A stretch of 64,000 nt of DNA, from positions 434,001-498,000 of the forward strand of contig NZ_RCCJ01000001.1 of assembly GCF_003664005.1 (NCBI RefSeq). The letters are read 5' to 3'. Below are positions 18,242-26,035 of the stretch, in pieces (positions within the stretch are counted from its first letter, which is position 1; each line of letters starts with the position of its first letter). The stretch is from Hydrogenivirga caldilitoris. GTDB taxonomy: Bacteria; Aquificota; Aquificia; Aquificales; Aquificaceae. The position numbers and the translations under genes are program-made. A model generated the notes under the pieces. The model was not told the origin of the DNA and did not search any database. It saw nothing but the letters and a program-made list of their open reading frames with translations.

Positions 18242-18973
18242 TCACTCTTCCTCCTCTTCCAGAAGCTCTTCCCATCTCTCTTCGTTCTCCTCAACGATGT
18301 CCATTATGACGTTGTATAGGTTGGGGTCAAGCTTCTCAAGCATTTCAAATATTCCTGTTTCTCTCCATATGGTGTACATCTCTATAGCCGTTTCAAGGGA
18401 GACTTCCCAAGCTGTTTTAACGGACTTTCCAACGTCAAAGGGTATAGCCATCCTCTTAGCCCTGACGTTCTCCATATTGTCCTGCATCTTCGGACCCCAG
18501 TCAGGGAAGAAGTCTGGTTGTAGCATGTCAGCTGAAAGCTGGTTTCCTGTCGTCATAACCTTGAGGAGAACCCTTCCGTAGGGCTTGAGAAGGTCTTTGG
18601 TTGCCTCAAAAGCGTTTCTGACTGCAACCTCTCTCATTATTATCACTAGCCCGCCCGGATTGTTTACGAAAGGACACCTTATCCAGCAGGTGAAGCACTG
18701 GGAGCAAGCCCATATGTATTCATGCATCATATCGTATATAACCTCTACGTCCTCTTCAAGGAACCTCTGAACGATCTCCCTTGGAGAGTAATCAAAGAAT
18801 CTATTTGATGGGCAGGAAGCTGTACACACTCCACAGTTCAAGCATCCGAAGAGAAACTCCTTGAACCTGAAGTCGGACTTTACCTCCTCATATACCCTGA
18901 CCTTCTCTTCCCACGGAACTTCCTTGGTCTTTTCCGATATGGGAATGTTGTATCCATAAGGATGTCCTTCCAT
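18242..18973 (-). CDS. hdrC1: sHdr complex subunit HdrC1 (two [4Fe-4S] clusters)
   Basis: The 243-residue protein carries two four-cysteine cluster motifs: Cys44, 47, 50 and 54 (CLNCGVCTASCP) and Cys90, 93, 96 and 100 (CSQCFTCWIRCP). It should relay electrons between HdrB1 and HdrA. A very acidic tail (EENEERWEELLEEEEE) ends the protein. AGGAGG stands about 7 nt before the ATG. It is the first gene of the hdr part of the block and is separated from the upstream dsrE by 158 nt containing a hairpin and a palindrome, so a promoter of its own is likely. Confidence 0.92.
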   Translation of the reverse strand: MEGHPYGYNIPISEKTKEVPWEEKVRVYEEVKSDFRFKEFLFGCLNCGVCTASCPSNRFFDYSPREIVQRFLEEDVEVIYDMMHEYIWACSQCFTCWIRCPFVNNPGGLVIIMREVAVRNAFEATKDLLKPYGRVLLKVMTTGNQLSADMLQPDFFPDWGPKMQDNMENVRAKRMAIPFDVGKSVKTAWEVSLETAIEMYTIWRETGIFEMLEKLDPNLYNVIMDIVEENEERWEELLEEEEE

Positions 18974-19061
18974 CTCAACACCTCCTCAAAATGGTATGCA
19001 CGTTGGTACCATGCTCAGATACTAAGTTAGTTCCTTTCGCACAGGAAAACAAAAAAATTTC

Positions 19062-19100
19062 GTTATAGGGATATAAAAATATGCTTATAATCATATTTTT
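19062..19100 (-). promoter_or_regulatory. Palindromic element and possible promoter upstream of hdrC1
   Basis: AAAAATATG at 19075-19083 and CATATTTTT at 19092-19100 form a perfect 9-bp inverted repeat around 8 nt. On the minus strand, TTATAA (19085-19090) and TATAAC (19062-19067) are 17 bp apart and could be -35 and -10, placing the palindrome over the -35. The right half, extended to TTATAATCATATTTTT, matches 14 of 16 bases in the tusA leader. This could be a regulator site, but both promoter boxes are weak. Confidence 0.4.
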
Positions 19101-19105
19101 GATGG

Positions 19106-19125
19106 GGAGGGGGAAGAACCCCTCC
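19106..19125 (-). repeat. GC-rich hairpin after the second dsrE gene
   Basis: GGAGGGG and CCCCTCC pair over a 6-nt loop, 6 nt after the dsrE stop. No U-run follows directly in the minus direction, so full termination is doubtful. Partial termination or RNA stabilisation is possible between the tusA-dsrE part and the hdr part of the block. Confidence 0.6.
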
Positions 19126-19131
19126 TTTGTC

Positions 19132-19557
19132 TTACAGGGATATGACAGCATATTCGCCGCTCATAAGCTTGTCTAGGAACGCTGCCCCACCTATTATTCC
19201 GTCACAGAGTTCCTCGTTGACGTCTTCCTTCTTGTAAACGTCCGTCAGGTCAAGGGAGGGAACACAAAGGTATATCTTCACACCGGCTTCCTTTGCCATA
19301 ACTATGAAATCATAAACGGTCTGCTCAACACCTGGTCTTACCTTGACCTTTTTAGCGTTGTCCTTCATGAGGAGAAAACCAGCCTCCGAGGTGATGACCA
19401 TTTCAACCTCATAGTCCATAGTGGTAGCAGCGGTTGCGAGGAAAAAGGGTGCTCCAGCCTGAGGGTTTATAAGCTCCCCTGTAGTGGGCTCAGCCCTTTC
19501 AAAGAAGGGGACCGTAAGGATGTAGAAGAGAAGTTTTTCGTACTCTTGTGCCGCCAT
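19132..19557 (-). CDS. DsrE-like sulfur carrier protein
   Basis: The 141-residue protein has DsrE-family alternation of strands and helices, with Cys98 in VKIYLCVPSLDL at the usual persulfide position. The N-terminus (LLFYILTVPFFE) is more hydrophobic than typical DsrE but does not look like a membrane helix. It follows the DsrE2-like gene by 26 nt, with CTTTCCTCC (ribosome binding site AGGAAAG/GGAGG on the minus strand) before its start. With tusA and the gene above it, it forms a sulfur-transfer group that probably feeds the sHdr complex. Subfamily assignment is uncertain. Confidence 0.75.
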   Translation of the reverse strand: MAAQEYEKLLFYILTVPFFERAEPTTGELINPQAGAPFFLATAATTMDYEVEMVITSEAGFLLMKDNAKKVKVRPGVEQTVYDFIVMAKEAGVKIYLCVPSLDLTDVYKKEDVNEELCDGIIGGAAFLDKLMSGEYAVISL

Positions 19558-19583
19558 TCCTTTCCTCCTAAAAATTTTTTAAG

Positions 19584-20132
19584 TTAGGTAAAGATAATCA
19601 TTGGCTTGTCTGCTTCAAGGACGTAGTTAATAAAGGTGGCAGCTCCACCCGGAGGTTCTAAGCCGTCTATAAGGTCCTCATACTTGTAGCCAAACAGTTC
19701 CATAGTCATCTGGCAGGGTATGAGCTTTACATCAGCTTCTTTGCAGAGTTCAACGAGCTCTTCAACTGAGGCCACACCGTGGTCTTTCATGGTCTTCTTC
19801 ATCATAGCTGTCATAAAGTCAGTCATTCCAGGTATGATACCCATTATCTGGGGAGGACCAGGGAATACAGCCTCCATTAAGCCTGCAAGCTGACCTGCTA
19901 TGGGCGTCTTCTTTACCGAAGGGGGGAACGCCATTGGCATTCCAGGATTTCCAACGGGGGAAATCTTTAACTGCTTTTGCTTCTCCTTGTGTATTATGTT
20001 CAGCCCATAGAAGGTGAAGAATATAGCAGTTTCAACACCTAGGGAAGCTGCCGTTGATGCAAGTATAAGTGGAGGGTAAGCCCAATCCAACGTTCCTTTT
20101 GTAGCTATTATTGCAAGCCTTTCAGATGCCAT
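19584..20132 (-). CDS. DsrE2-like protein (DsrE/DsrF/DrsH family)
   Basis: A 182-residue protein of the DsrE2 type often linked to tusA. It opens with LAIIATKGTLDWAYPPLILA, has a long mid-section rich in Pro and Met (GNPGMPMAFPPSVKK), and ends with VKLIPCQMTMELFGY, where Cys140 is the expected persulfide cysteine. Cys130 is ten residues before it. TusA-DsrE2 pairs are thought to hand sulfane sulfur along a relay. It starts 12 nt after tusA ends. Confidence 0.82.
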   Translation of the reverse strand: MASERLAIIATKGTLDWAYPPLILASTAASLGVETAIFFTFYGLNIIHKEKQKQLKISPVGNPGMPMAFPPSVKKTPIAGQLAGLMEAVFPGPPQIMGIIPGMTDFMTAMMKKTMKDHGVASVEELVELCKEADVKLIPCQMTMELFGYKYEDLIDGLEPPGGAATFINYVLEADKPMIIFT

Positions 20133-20144
20133 GGCTACCCTCCT

Positions 20145-20381
20145 TTACTTTTTCTTAATGTAGAAGATGTACTTACCTCCTTCTTCTACAGTTTCTACAA
20201 GCTCATGCCCGGTTCTGTTACAGAAAGCGGGTATGTCAGCTTTAGAACCTGGGTCTGTTGATATAACCTCAAGAATTTGACCGCTCTGAAGCTCCTCAAT
20301 CGCCTTCTTGGTCTTAAGAACTGGGAGAGGACAGTTAAGTCCTGAGGTATCCAATGTCTTATCTGCAGTAACACTAGCCAT
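20145..20381 (-). CDS. tusA: TusA-family sulfur carrier protein
   Basis: The 78-residue protein shows the TusA signature LDTSGLNCPLPVLKTKKA, with the persulfide Cys17 in the CPxP motif, followed by LEVISTDPGSKADI and the terminal GKYIFYIKKK strand. TusA carries sulfane sulfur in the cytoplasm, here as the first gene of the sulfur block. AGGAGG precedes the ATG at 20381 by 8 nt; the GTG at 20390 is disfavoured. A possible promoter and palindrome lie upstream at 20403-20456. Confidence 0.93.
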   Translation of the reverse strand: MASVTADKTLDTSGLNCPLPVLKTKKAIEELQSGQILEVISTDPGSKADIPAFCNRTGHELVETVEEGGKYIFYIKKK

Positions 20382-20402
20382 ACTACACACCTCCTATACA
20401 AA

Positions 20403-20456
20403 GTTTACACTAAACTCCTTACATTAGATTATCACCATATTTTTATAATGTGACTA
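20403..20456 (-). promoter_or_regulatory. Promoter region and palindrome upstream of tusA
   Basis: On the minus strand, TAGTCA (20451-20456) and GATAAT (20428-20433) are 17 bp apart. GTTTA-CAC-TAAAC (20403-20415) is a perfect short palindrome just downstream, and AGTTTACA recurs at 20493-20500 on the regulator's side. The stretch at 20429-20444 matches 14 of 16 bases of the hdrC1 element. This fits a divergently controlled promoter, but no element was tested. Confidence 0.4.
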
Positions 20457-20533
20457 TTACTTTTTATTAATAATAGGATAATGCCGATTTATAGTTTACA
20501 GGAACAAGCCTAAGTTATAAGTTTATTTAAAAG

Positions 20534-21097
20534 ATGGGAAGGAAAGAGGAAATTGTAAGACTTGTGGAAGAAGGATACAAGACAGCTAAGGAACTTGCGA
20601 GGCACTTTAACGTATCCCTCATGACTATATACAGAGACCTCAAAGAACTTGAAGAAGAGGGTGTAATAATTAGAAGGCATGGAAATATTGAGCTTAAAAG
20701 GGAGGAAAGCCTCCGTGAAAGTGTGTGTGCTGTCTGTGGGAAGGAGGTTGACCTTAGGCTGGCCTTCATATATATCCTACAGGGGGGCAGAAAGGTTCAT
20801 ACGTGCTGTGCCCACTGCGGACTTATAGCCTATAAGACTTTACCAACGGATAAAGTGGAGATGGCCATCACCAGAGACTTTATAACCTGCAACCCTATAA
20901 ACGCCTTTACGGGTACCTTTGTGGTCGGCAGCATGGCAAATTCATGTTGTACTCCATCAGCTTTCGTTTTTGCCGATAAAGAATATGCACAGAGGTTTGC
21001 CAAGGGTTTTGGAGGTTACGTGTCTGACTTTGTGGATGCGGTGGTGAAAATGGAAGAACTTATGAAGGCAGGGCAGAGGGTAAACCTTTCCCTGTAA
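20534..21097 (+). CDS. HTH regulator with C-terminal cysteine-rich NosL/TRASH-like domain
   Basis: The 187-residue protein opens with a DeoR-type helix-turn-helix (residues 5-50: YKTAKELARHFNVSLMTIYR, EEEGVIIRRHG). The rest is rich in cysteine: C65xxC68 (CAVCGKEV), Cys91, 92 and 95 (HTCCAHC), Cys119, and Cys138-139 (SMANSCC). The C-terminal block (FVVGSMANS through AFVFADKEYAQRFAKGFGG) resembles the end of NosL copper proteins, and the middle resembles a TRASH metal-binding unit. It is transcribed away from tusA across 152 nt, so control of the sulfur block is likely. The ligand may be copper, another metal or sulfane sulfur. No ribosome site precedes the ATG strongly. Confidence 0.65.
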   Translation: MGRKEEIVRLVEEGYKTAKELARHFNVSLMTIYRDLKELEEEGVIIRRHGNIELKREESLRESVCAVCGKEVDLRLAFIYILQGGRKVHTCCAHCGLIAYKTLPTDKVEMAITRDFITCNPINAFTGTFVVGSMANSCCTPSAFVFADKEYAQRFAKGFGGYVSDFVDAVVKMEELMKAGQRVNLSL

Positions 21098-21107
21098 GGA
21101 GGGAGAA

Positions 21108-21836
21108 ATGGCTTTAGATTACCAGCCCCTCTTTGTGTTGTCCGGTGGCATGCTCCTTCAGGAAAGGAAGCTAGCAGTTATAACCAATAACCTTGCAAAC
21201 ATGGACACACCTTCCTTTAAGAAGGATCTACTTGAAGTCTCAAGCTGGTATACAGACATGGGTAGCCAGGTTCTGCACAATTCTCCGGAAAACCCTGCCA
21301 ACAACTTCATTTACCCGATGATGAGTGGTGTCTTCACGGACATGTCCCAGGGTCCCCTGAGGGAGACCGGGAATACCCTTGACCTTGCCATAGACGGGGA
21401 GGGTTTCTTTGCTGTCAGAACTCCAGATGGAATCAGGTACACAAGGAAAGGCAACTTCAGGTTGGATAGGGAAGGTTTCCTGGTCACCGAGGAAGGCTAC
21501 AGAGTTCTTGACAGAGGCAACAACGATATACAGATAAGGGGGAGCAGAATTGAGGTTGATAGGGAAGGCAACATATACACGGACGGCGTGCTCAGTTCAA
21601 CCTTAGGGGTGTGGTCTCTACAAGACTCTCAGAAACTTGGAGAAGATCTCTTTGTTGGTACACCGCAACCAGCTCGCGAATTTCATATAAAGCAAGGTTT
21701 TATTGAGCTGTCAAACGTAAACGCTATACTTGAGATGGTGAGACTTATAGAAACATCAAGGGCGCACGAAACCTATGCAAGGCTCATACAGGCTGTTGAT
21801 GAGGTGCAGGGAAGGGTGAATAACATAGTTCGTTAG
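21108..21836 (+). CDS. flgF: Flagellar basal-body rod protein FlgF
   Basis: A 242-residue FlgF/FlgG-type protein of the flagellar proximal rod. The conserved N-terminus (AVITNNLANMDTPSFKKD), central DLAIDGEGFFAVRTPDG and TRKGNFRLDREGFLV, and the C-terminal helix with FIELSNVNAILEMVRLIE are all present. Its length and the single basal-body repeat favour FlgF over FlgG. It starts 11 nt after the regulator with GGAGGGAGAA before the ATG, and its end overlaps the convergent exonuclease by 4 nt. No other flagellar gene lies in the window. Confidence 0.88.
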   Translation: MALDYQPLFVLSGGMLLQERKLAVITNNLANMDTPSFKKDLLEVSSWYTDMGSQVLHNSPENPANNFIYPMMSGVFTDMSQGPLRETGNTLDLAIDGEGFFAVRTPDGIRYTRKGNFRLDREGFLVTEEGYRVLDRGNNDIQIRGSRIEVDREGNIYTDGVLSSTLGVWSLQDSQKLGEDLFVGTPQPAREFHIKQGFIELSNVNAILEMVRLIETSRAHETYARLIQAVDEVQGRVNNIVR

Positions 21837-22702
21837 AAAAGGGAACCCTGCGCTCTCTTTTTAAGAACCGTATCTAAGTCCTTAAGTATACTCTTCATTT
21901 CTAGCTCTTCCAGCCTTCTTTTGAGTTTATCCATGACAGGCTCTTTTAGCTTCAGGTCCTCTTCTTTAACTTCAATGTCCGCATCCATGAGGGGCTTTAC
22001 GAGATAGTAGGATAGCTCAAGCTCTTGTCTGTTTGCTTCTGGGAATGCTTTCACAAACTCCTCCCAGTTTTCCAGTATGCCTTTTATCCCTCCAAACTTT
22101 TCTATGAGTTTTACTGCAGTCTTCGGACCAACTCCTTTAACACCTTGAATATTATCTATCTTGTCTCCCACAAGGGCTAGGTAGTCGGCAACTTTATCGG
22201 GAGAAACTCCGAACTTTTCCTTAACCTTTTCCGCTGTGAAGATCTCCCAGTTCATAGGGTTAATAACTATGATATTGGAGCTGACTAACTGGAGCATATC
22301 TTTGTCCGGAGTATATACCTTTACCTTGAAGCCCTTCTCAGAAAATTTCTTTGCCAGTATAGCTATTAAGTCGTCAGCCTCGTAACCTTCAACTTCTAAT
22401 GTGGGTATGCCCATGAGCTTTAACAACTCCTTTATTACCGGAATCTGGAGTCTCAAAGGGTCTGGCATTGAGGGTCTTCCTGCCTTATACTCTTTGTATA
22501 CCCTATCCCTCTTTGTAGGTGCAGGATGGTCAAAGACAACAACCAGATACTCAGGTCTTTCGGATTTCATTATAGAGAGAAGAGCCCTCAAGAAGCCGTA
22601 TATAGCCCCGGTAGGGAAACCCTCCTTCGTAGCTAAAGGTGGTAACGCATAGAAACCCCTATATATAAAGGATGATGCATCAATGAGATAAAGGCTTTTC
22701 AT
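21833..22702 (-). CDS. Stand-alone 5'-3' exonuclease (DNA polymerase I N-domain type)
   Basis: This 289-residue protein matches the 5'-3' exonuclease of DNA polymerase I without polymerase parts. Marks are LYLIDASSFIYRGFYALP, FDHPAPTKRDRVYKEYKAGR, EADDLIAILA, and the helix-hairpin-helix region VGDKIDNIQGVKGVGPKTAV. It removes RNA primers and flap structures in replication and repair. Thermophilic Aquifex relatives keep this activity on a separate polypeptide. The ATG has no visible Shine-Dalgarno motif and lies 24 nt from the divergent permease ATG, suggesting a leaderless transcript. Confidence 0.9.
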   Translation of the reverse strand: MKSLYLIDASSFIYRGFYALPPLATKEGFPTGAIYGFLRALLSIMKSERPEYLVVVFDHPAPTKRDRVYKEYKAGRPSMPDPLRLQIPVIKELLKLMGIPTLEVEGYEADDLIAILAKKFSEKGFKVKVYTPDKDMLQLVSSNIIVINPMNWEIFTAEKVKEKFGVSPDKVADYLALVGDKIDNIQGVKGVGPKTAVKLIEKFGGIKGILENWEEFVKAFPEANRQELELSYYLVKPLMDADIEVKEEDLKLKEPVMDKLKRRLEELEMKSILKDLDTVLKKRAQGSLF

Positions 22703-22726
22703 GGTAATTTATAATTTTTATACAAA
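22703..22726. promoter_or_regulatory. Divergent intergenic region with a TATAAT box
   Basis: Only 24 nt separate two divergent start codons. A perfect TATAAT at 22710-22715 is 11 nt before the plus-strand ATG, so the transcript would have almost no leader. Read on the other strand the AT run gives TATAAA-type boxes about as close to the exonuclease ATG. No -35 hexamer or ribosome site is evident on either strand. Confidence 0.4.
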
Positions 22727-24613
22727 ATGTTGAAGAAAATCCTCCTTTCCTTGATATCTCTTTCAATAGGAGTCACCTTCTTACTGGACGAGACCCTTGT
22801 GAGGGAGATTTTTGAGATTGAGAAGGACAAGGTACTCACCCTTGAAGTTCTGGTGCTGGCGATGTACCTGTTCGTATCGGAGCTTGTTAGGGTTGATGTA
22901 GTTGGAATCCTTATGATGGTTCTCCTGCCTTTGTTGGGACTTATCCCCCCTGAAAAGTCAATAAGCGGTCTAAGCAGTAATGCGGTGGTTTCCATAATAG
23001 CGGTGATAATCATAGGAACCGGGCTGGATAAAACAGGTGTGATGAACATAATTGCGAACTACATAATACGTCTCGCAGGTAAATCAAAAACCAGGATAAT
23101 CACGCTGATCTCTGGGACGGTTGCTTTAATATCAAGCTTCATGCAGAACATAGGGGCTGCAGCTCTATTTCTGCCAGCGGTTGTGAGGATTTCAAGAAGG
23201 CTCAGGGTACCTGTATCCCACCTCCTTATGCCGATGGGCTTCTCTGCCATTCTTGGAGGGACTATCACCCTTGTAGGCTCAAGCCCCCTGATACTTCTGA
23301 ACGACCTTTTGTCTCTTTACGAGCTACCTCCTTTCCACCTCTTTTCTGTTACACCGATAGGTTTGTCCCTCGCCTTTGTAGGTATCCTGTACTTTGTTGT
23401 CTTTGGAAGGTTTATCCTTCCAAAAACAGAGAAGGGAGAGGATGAGGGGAAATTTTTACCGCCCGACCTTGCCCAAACCTACGATAGAGTATGTGGACTT
23501 TATGAGCTCCACGTGCCTGTGAACTTTCAAAGGAGAACGGTGGAAGAGATAGATGCCAGGAGAAAGTATCAGGTTACGATCGTTGCAGTTTATCACAGAA
23601 AGACAAGGAGTAAAACCTTTGCTCCCCACAGGGAAGAGACTATAGAGCCTTCCGATGACATGGTTGTAATCGGCTGCCCTGATACAGTAGACAGGTTTGC
23701 TAAAGAACTTGGACTTATTCTTAAGGGAGAGCTTGAGGAGTTTGCTGATGACCTTTCCAATGTGAATGCGGGTTTGGTAGAGGGTATAGTTACTCCCAGG
23801 TCAGAGCTAGTAGGTAGGACCCTTAAAGAAGTCCATTTCCGCAGGAGATATGAGGTTAATCCTGTTGCCCTCGTGAGAAGAGGGGAAGTTATATACGCTG
23901 GGTTCTCCGATATGGAGCTTATGCCTGGGGATGCTCTGCTCCTCTTTGGAAAGTGGGACAAGCTTTTAGAGCTTAAAAATAGGAATATATTTGCCTTTTC
24001 CACCGAGATAAAGGGTGAGGTGATGAGACCCGAGAAGGCAAAGCTTGCCCTATTCTGGTTTGCACTGGCTATTGTCATGATACTTGTCTTCCACATTAAG
24101 CTTTCTATAGCTCTTCTTACTGGAGCACTTGGAATGGTTCTCACACGGGTTATGAGTATTGATGAAGCTTATCAATCCGTTGACTGGATGACTGTTTTCC
24201 TTCTGGCTGGTCTTCTTCCTCTGGGTATGGCTTTCCAGGAAACCGGTACAGCGGAGTTTCTGGCTAACAGGATAGTCTCAAGTATTGAAGAGCTAACCCC
24301 ATTTACCCTGTACCTTCTGGTTGCTCTGCTTACATCCTTTTTCACCCTTGTAGTCTCTAACGTTGGAGCTACGGTTCTCCTTGTCCCCCTTTCTGTAGAT
24401 ATGGCTCTTGATGTTGGGGCTGACCCAAGGGTTGCTGCCCTTGTTGTGGGTGTTTCAGCTTCAAACACCTTTATAATTCCTACACACCAGGTGAACGCCC
24501 TAATAATGAGACCGGGAGGATACAGGACTATAGACTATGTCAAGGCTGGTGGGGGTATGACAATTCTATTCATACTAACCCTTATGGCAGGTATATACCT
24601 GTTTTACAGGTAA
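22727..24613 (+). CDS. SLC13/DASS-type permease with two central TrkA-C domains
   Basis: The 628-residue membrane protein has hydrophobic helices at both ends: residues 1-235 (VGILMMVLLPLLGLI, NAVVSIIAVIIIGTGLDKTG, MQNIGAAALFLPAV) and about 440-628 (WMTVFLLAGLLPLGMAF, VSNVGATVLLVPLSVDMALD). The middle (about 255-430) holds two cytoplasmic TrkA-C (RCK_C) units, each marked by a GxT/R-LxE pattern (RTVEEIDARRKYQVTIVAVY, RTLKEVHFRRRYEVNPVALV). This layout is known in putative sulfate or anion transporters of bacteria and algae. The substrate cannot be read from the sequence. Its start is 24 nt from the divergent exonuclease. Confidence 0.85.
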   Translation: MLKKILLSLISLSIGVTFLLDETLVREIFEIEKDKVLTLEVLVLAMYLFVSELVRVDVVGILMMVLLPLLGLIPPEKSISGLSSNAVVSIIAVIIIGTGLDKTGVMNIIANYIIRLAGKSKTRIITLISGTVALISSFMQNIGAAALFLPAVVRISRRLRVPVSHLLMPMGFSAILGGTITLVGSSPLILLNDLLSLYELPPFHLFSVTPIGLSLAFVGILYFVVFGRFILPKTEKGEDEGKFLPPDLAQTYDRVCGLYELHVPVNFQRRTVEEIDARRKYQVTIVAVYHRKTRSKTFAPHREETIEPSDDMVVIGCPDTVDRFAKELGLILKGELEEFADDLSNVNAGLVEGIVTPRSELVGRTLKEVHFRRRYEVNPVALVRRGEVIYAGFSDMELMPGDALLLFGKWDKLLELKNRNIFAFSTEIKGEVMRPEKAKLALFWFALAIVMILVFHIKLSIALLTGALGMVLTRVMSIDEAYQSVDWMTVFLLAGLLPLGMAFQETGTAEFLANRIVSSIEELTPFTLYLLVALLTSFFTLVVSNVGATVLLVPLSVDMALDVGADPRVAALVVGVSASNTFIIPTHQVNALIMRPGGYRTIDYVKAGGGMTILFILTLMAGIYLFYR

Positions 24614-24615
24614 CC

Positions 24616-25737
24616 CTACCTCTCCGGGCTCACGGTTAAGACTTCTTCTCCAAGAGTCCTGACCTTTTCAAGGAGTTCTTCAAGTCCCCACCTCTTTTCG
24701 GCGGAGACAACAACGGACCTACCTTCAACAAAGGCTCCGTGGGGAAGGTGTCTGGCTTCCTCCTCACTGTCCACAACTCTGTCTGCCTTGTTCAGGACAT
24801 ATATTACAGGTTTGTCATCTGCTGCAAGTTCCCTGAGTATTTCCCTCACCGTGTGAATGTAATCAAGCCACCTGTCATCGGATATGTCAACCACGTGGAG
24901 AATAATATCAGCCTCTGTAACCTCCTCAAGGGTCGCCTTAAAAGACTCTATAAGCTCTGGAGGTAGTTTCTTTATAAAGCCAACCGTATCTGTAAAGAGT
25001 ACCTTCATCTCAGGGGATATAATTCGGGCTGAGGTTTTTGTGTCCAGCGTTGCAAAGAGCATATCGGCTGTAAAGGTTTCTCTGCCAGTCAAGGCTTTAA
25101 GCAGGGTGGATTTCCCGGCGTTTGTATATCCGACAATAGCAACCTTCAGTATGTTTTCCCCTGTATCGCTTCTCTCCCTCCTCTTCCTCTGATGTCTCCT
25201 CATCTTCTTTACCTCTTCAAGCTCCTCCTTTATCTGGTAAATCCTCTTCTTTATTAACCTTCTCCTTATTTCTGCTTCCTGCTCACCAGGACCTCTGGTT
25301 CCAACACCACCTCCAAGCCTTGACATCGCTCTACCCTTTCCGTAGAGCCTGGGTAACTCGTGTGTCAATCTGGCAAGCTCAACCTGAAGCTTGGCTTCCT
25401 TACTTTTGGCTCTCCTTGAAAATATCTCTATAACTAAATCTGTTCTATCAAGGACGGGCTTACCTATTATCTCCTCAAGACTCTTAACCTGTGATGGGGT
25501 CAGGAAATCGTCAAAGATCACTGCGTCAGCCTTTGTACCTTGCGATATCTCCTTCAGCTCTTGAGCCTTTCCAGCACCTATAAAGTACTTTGTATCAGGT
25601 TTGCTTCTCTTTTGGAGAACGTAACCGAGGCTAACCCCGCCCAGGGCTTTAACGAGTCCCTTCAGCTCCCTCAGAGATTCCTTAGCCTCCTCTTTATGTA
25701 TGTCCTTGTTCCATATACCTACGAGGATAGCCCTCAT
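24616..25737 (-). CDS. hflX: Ribosome-associated GTPase HflX
   Basis: The 373-residue HflX GTPase splits stalled ribosomes. The N-terminal HflX domain carries DAVIFDDFLTPSQVK, DRTDLVIEIFSRRA and AKLQVELARLTHELPRL, followed by RLGGGVGTRGPGE. The G domain shows GYTNAGKSTL (G1), DTVGFIKKLPPEL (G3) and LNKAD (G4). Its start overlaps hfq by 4 nt, the widespread hfq-hflX arrangement. Its end lies 3 nt from the end of the convergent permease. Confidence 0.95.
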   Translation of the reverse strand: MRAILVGIWNKDIHKEEAKESLRELKGLVKALGGVSLGYVLQKRSKPDTKYFIGAGKAQELKEISQGTKADAVIFDDFLTPSQVKSLEEIIGKPVLDRTDLVIEIFSRRAKSKEAKLQVELARLTHELPRLYGKGRAMSRLGGGVGTRGPGEQEAEIRRRLIKKRIYQIKEELEEVKKMRRHQRKRRERSDTGENILKVAIVGYTNAGKSTLLKALTGRETFTADMLFATLDTKTSARIISPEMKVLFTDTVGFIKKLPPELIESFKATLEEVTEADIILHVVDISDDRWLDYIHTVREILRELAADDKPVIYVLNKADRVVDSEEEARHLPHGAFVEGRSVVVSAEKRWGLEELLEKVRTLGEEVLTVSPER

Positions 25738-25946
25738 TTACCCTCCACGATGGTGCTGACGGCGTGTTTGTATATGAGGTTGGGTTGTCCCTCAACATCA
25801 AGGAGTATAGTGTACTTATCGTGATTGAGCACCTTTCCTGTAATCCTGTTGCCGCGGGTAAGGTAAACGGTTACAGTAGCCCCTTTAGCTTTGAAGCTGT
25901 CCAAAAGCTCGTCCTGTATACTGGTCTCCTTCTCCATAGGGTACAT
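25734..25946 (-). CDS. hfq: RNA-binding protein Hfq
   Basis: This 70-residue Sm-like protein is a hexameric RNA chaperone that pairs small RNAs with mRNAs. The Sm1 region (VTVYLTRGNRITGKVLNHDK, YTILLDVEGQ) and the Sm2 motif (LIYKHAVSTI) are clear, with YKHAVSTI at the expected place. It lacks a long C-terminal tail. AGGAGG lies 7 nt before the ATG at 25946. The gene is first in a two-gene operon and overlaps hflX by 4 nt. It implies sRNA regulation in this organism, although I identify no sRNA in the window. Confidence 0.95.
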   Translation of the reverse strand: MYPMEKETSIQDELLDSFKAKGATVTVYLTRGNRITGKVLNHDKYTILLDVEGQPNLIYKHAVSTIVEGK

Positions 25947-26035
25947 TCCTTTACCTCCTTTCCTCTAAGATTTAAATATATACAAAATATCGCTCTTTTG
26001 TTGCATGAGAAAACCAGCCACTTTAAATTATTTCT

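Noticed and set aside
19106-19125. Hairpin as a full intrinsic terminator for tusA-dsrE
   Set aside because: No U-run follows on the minus strand, so I only call it a hairpin.
20428-20444. Fur box before tusA
   Set aside because: Only one half (TGATAAT) fits; the second half does not.
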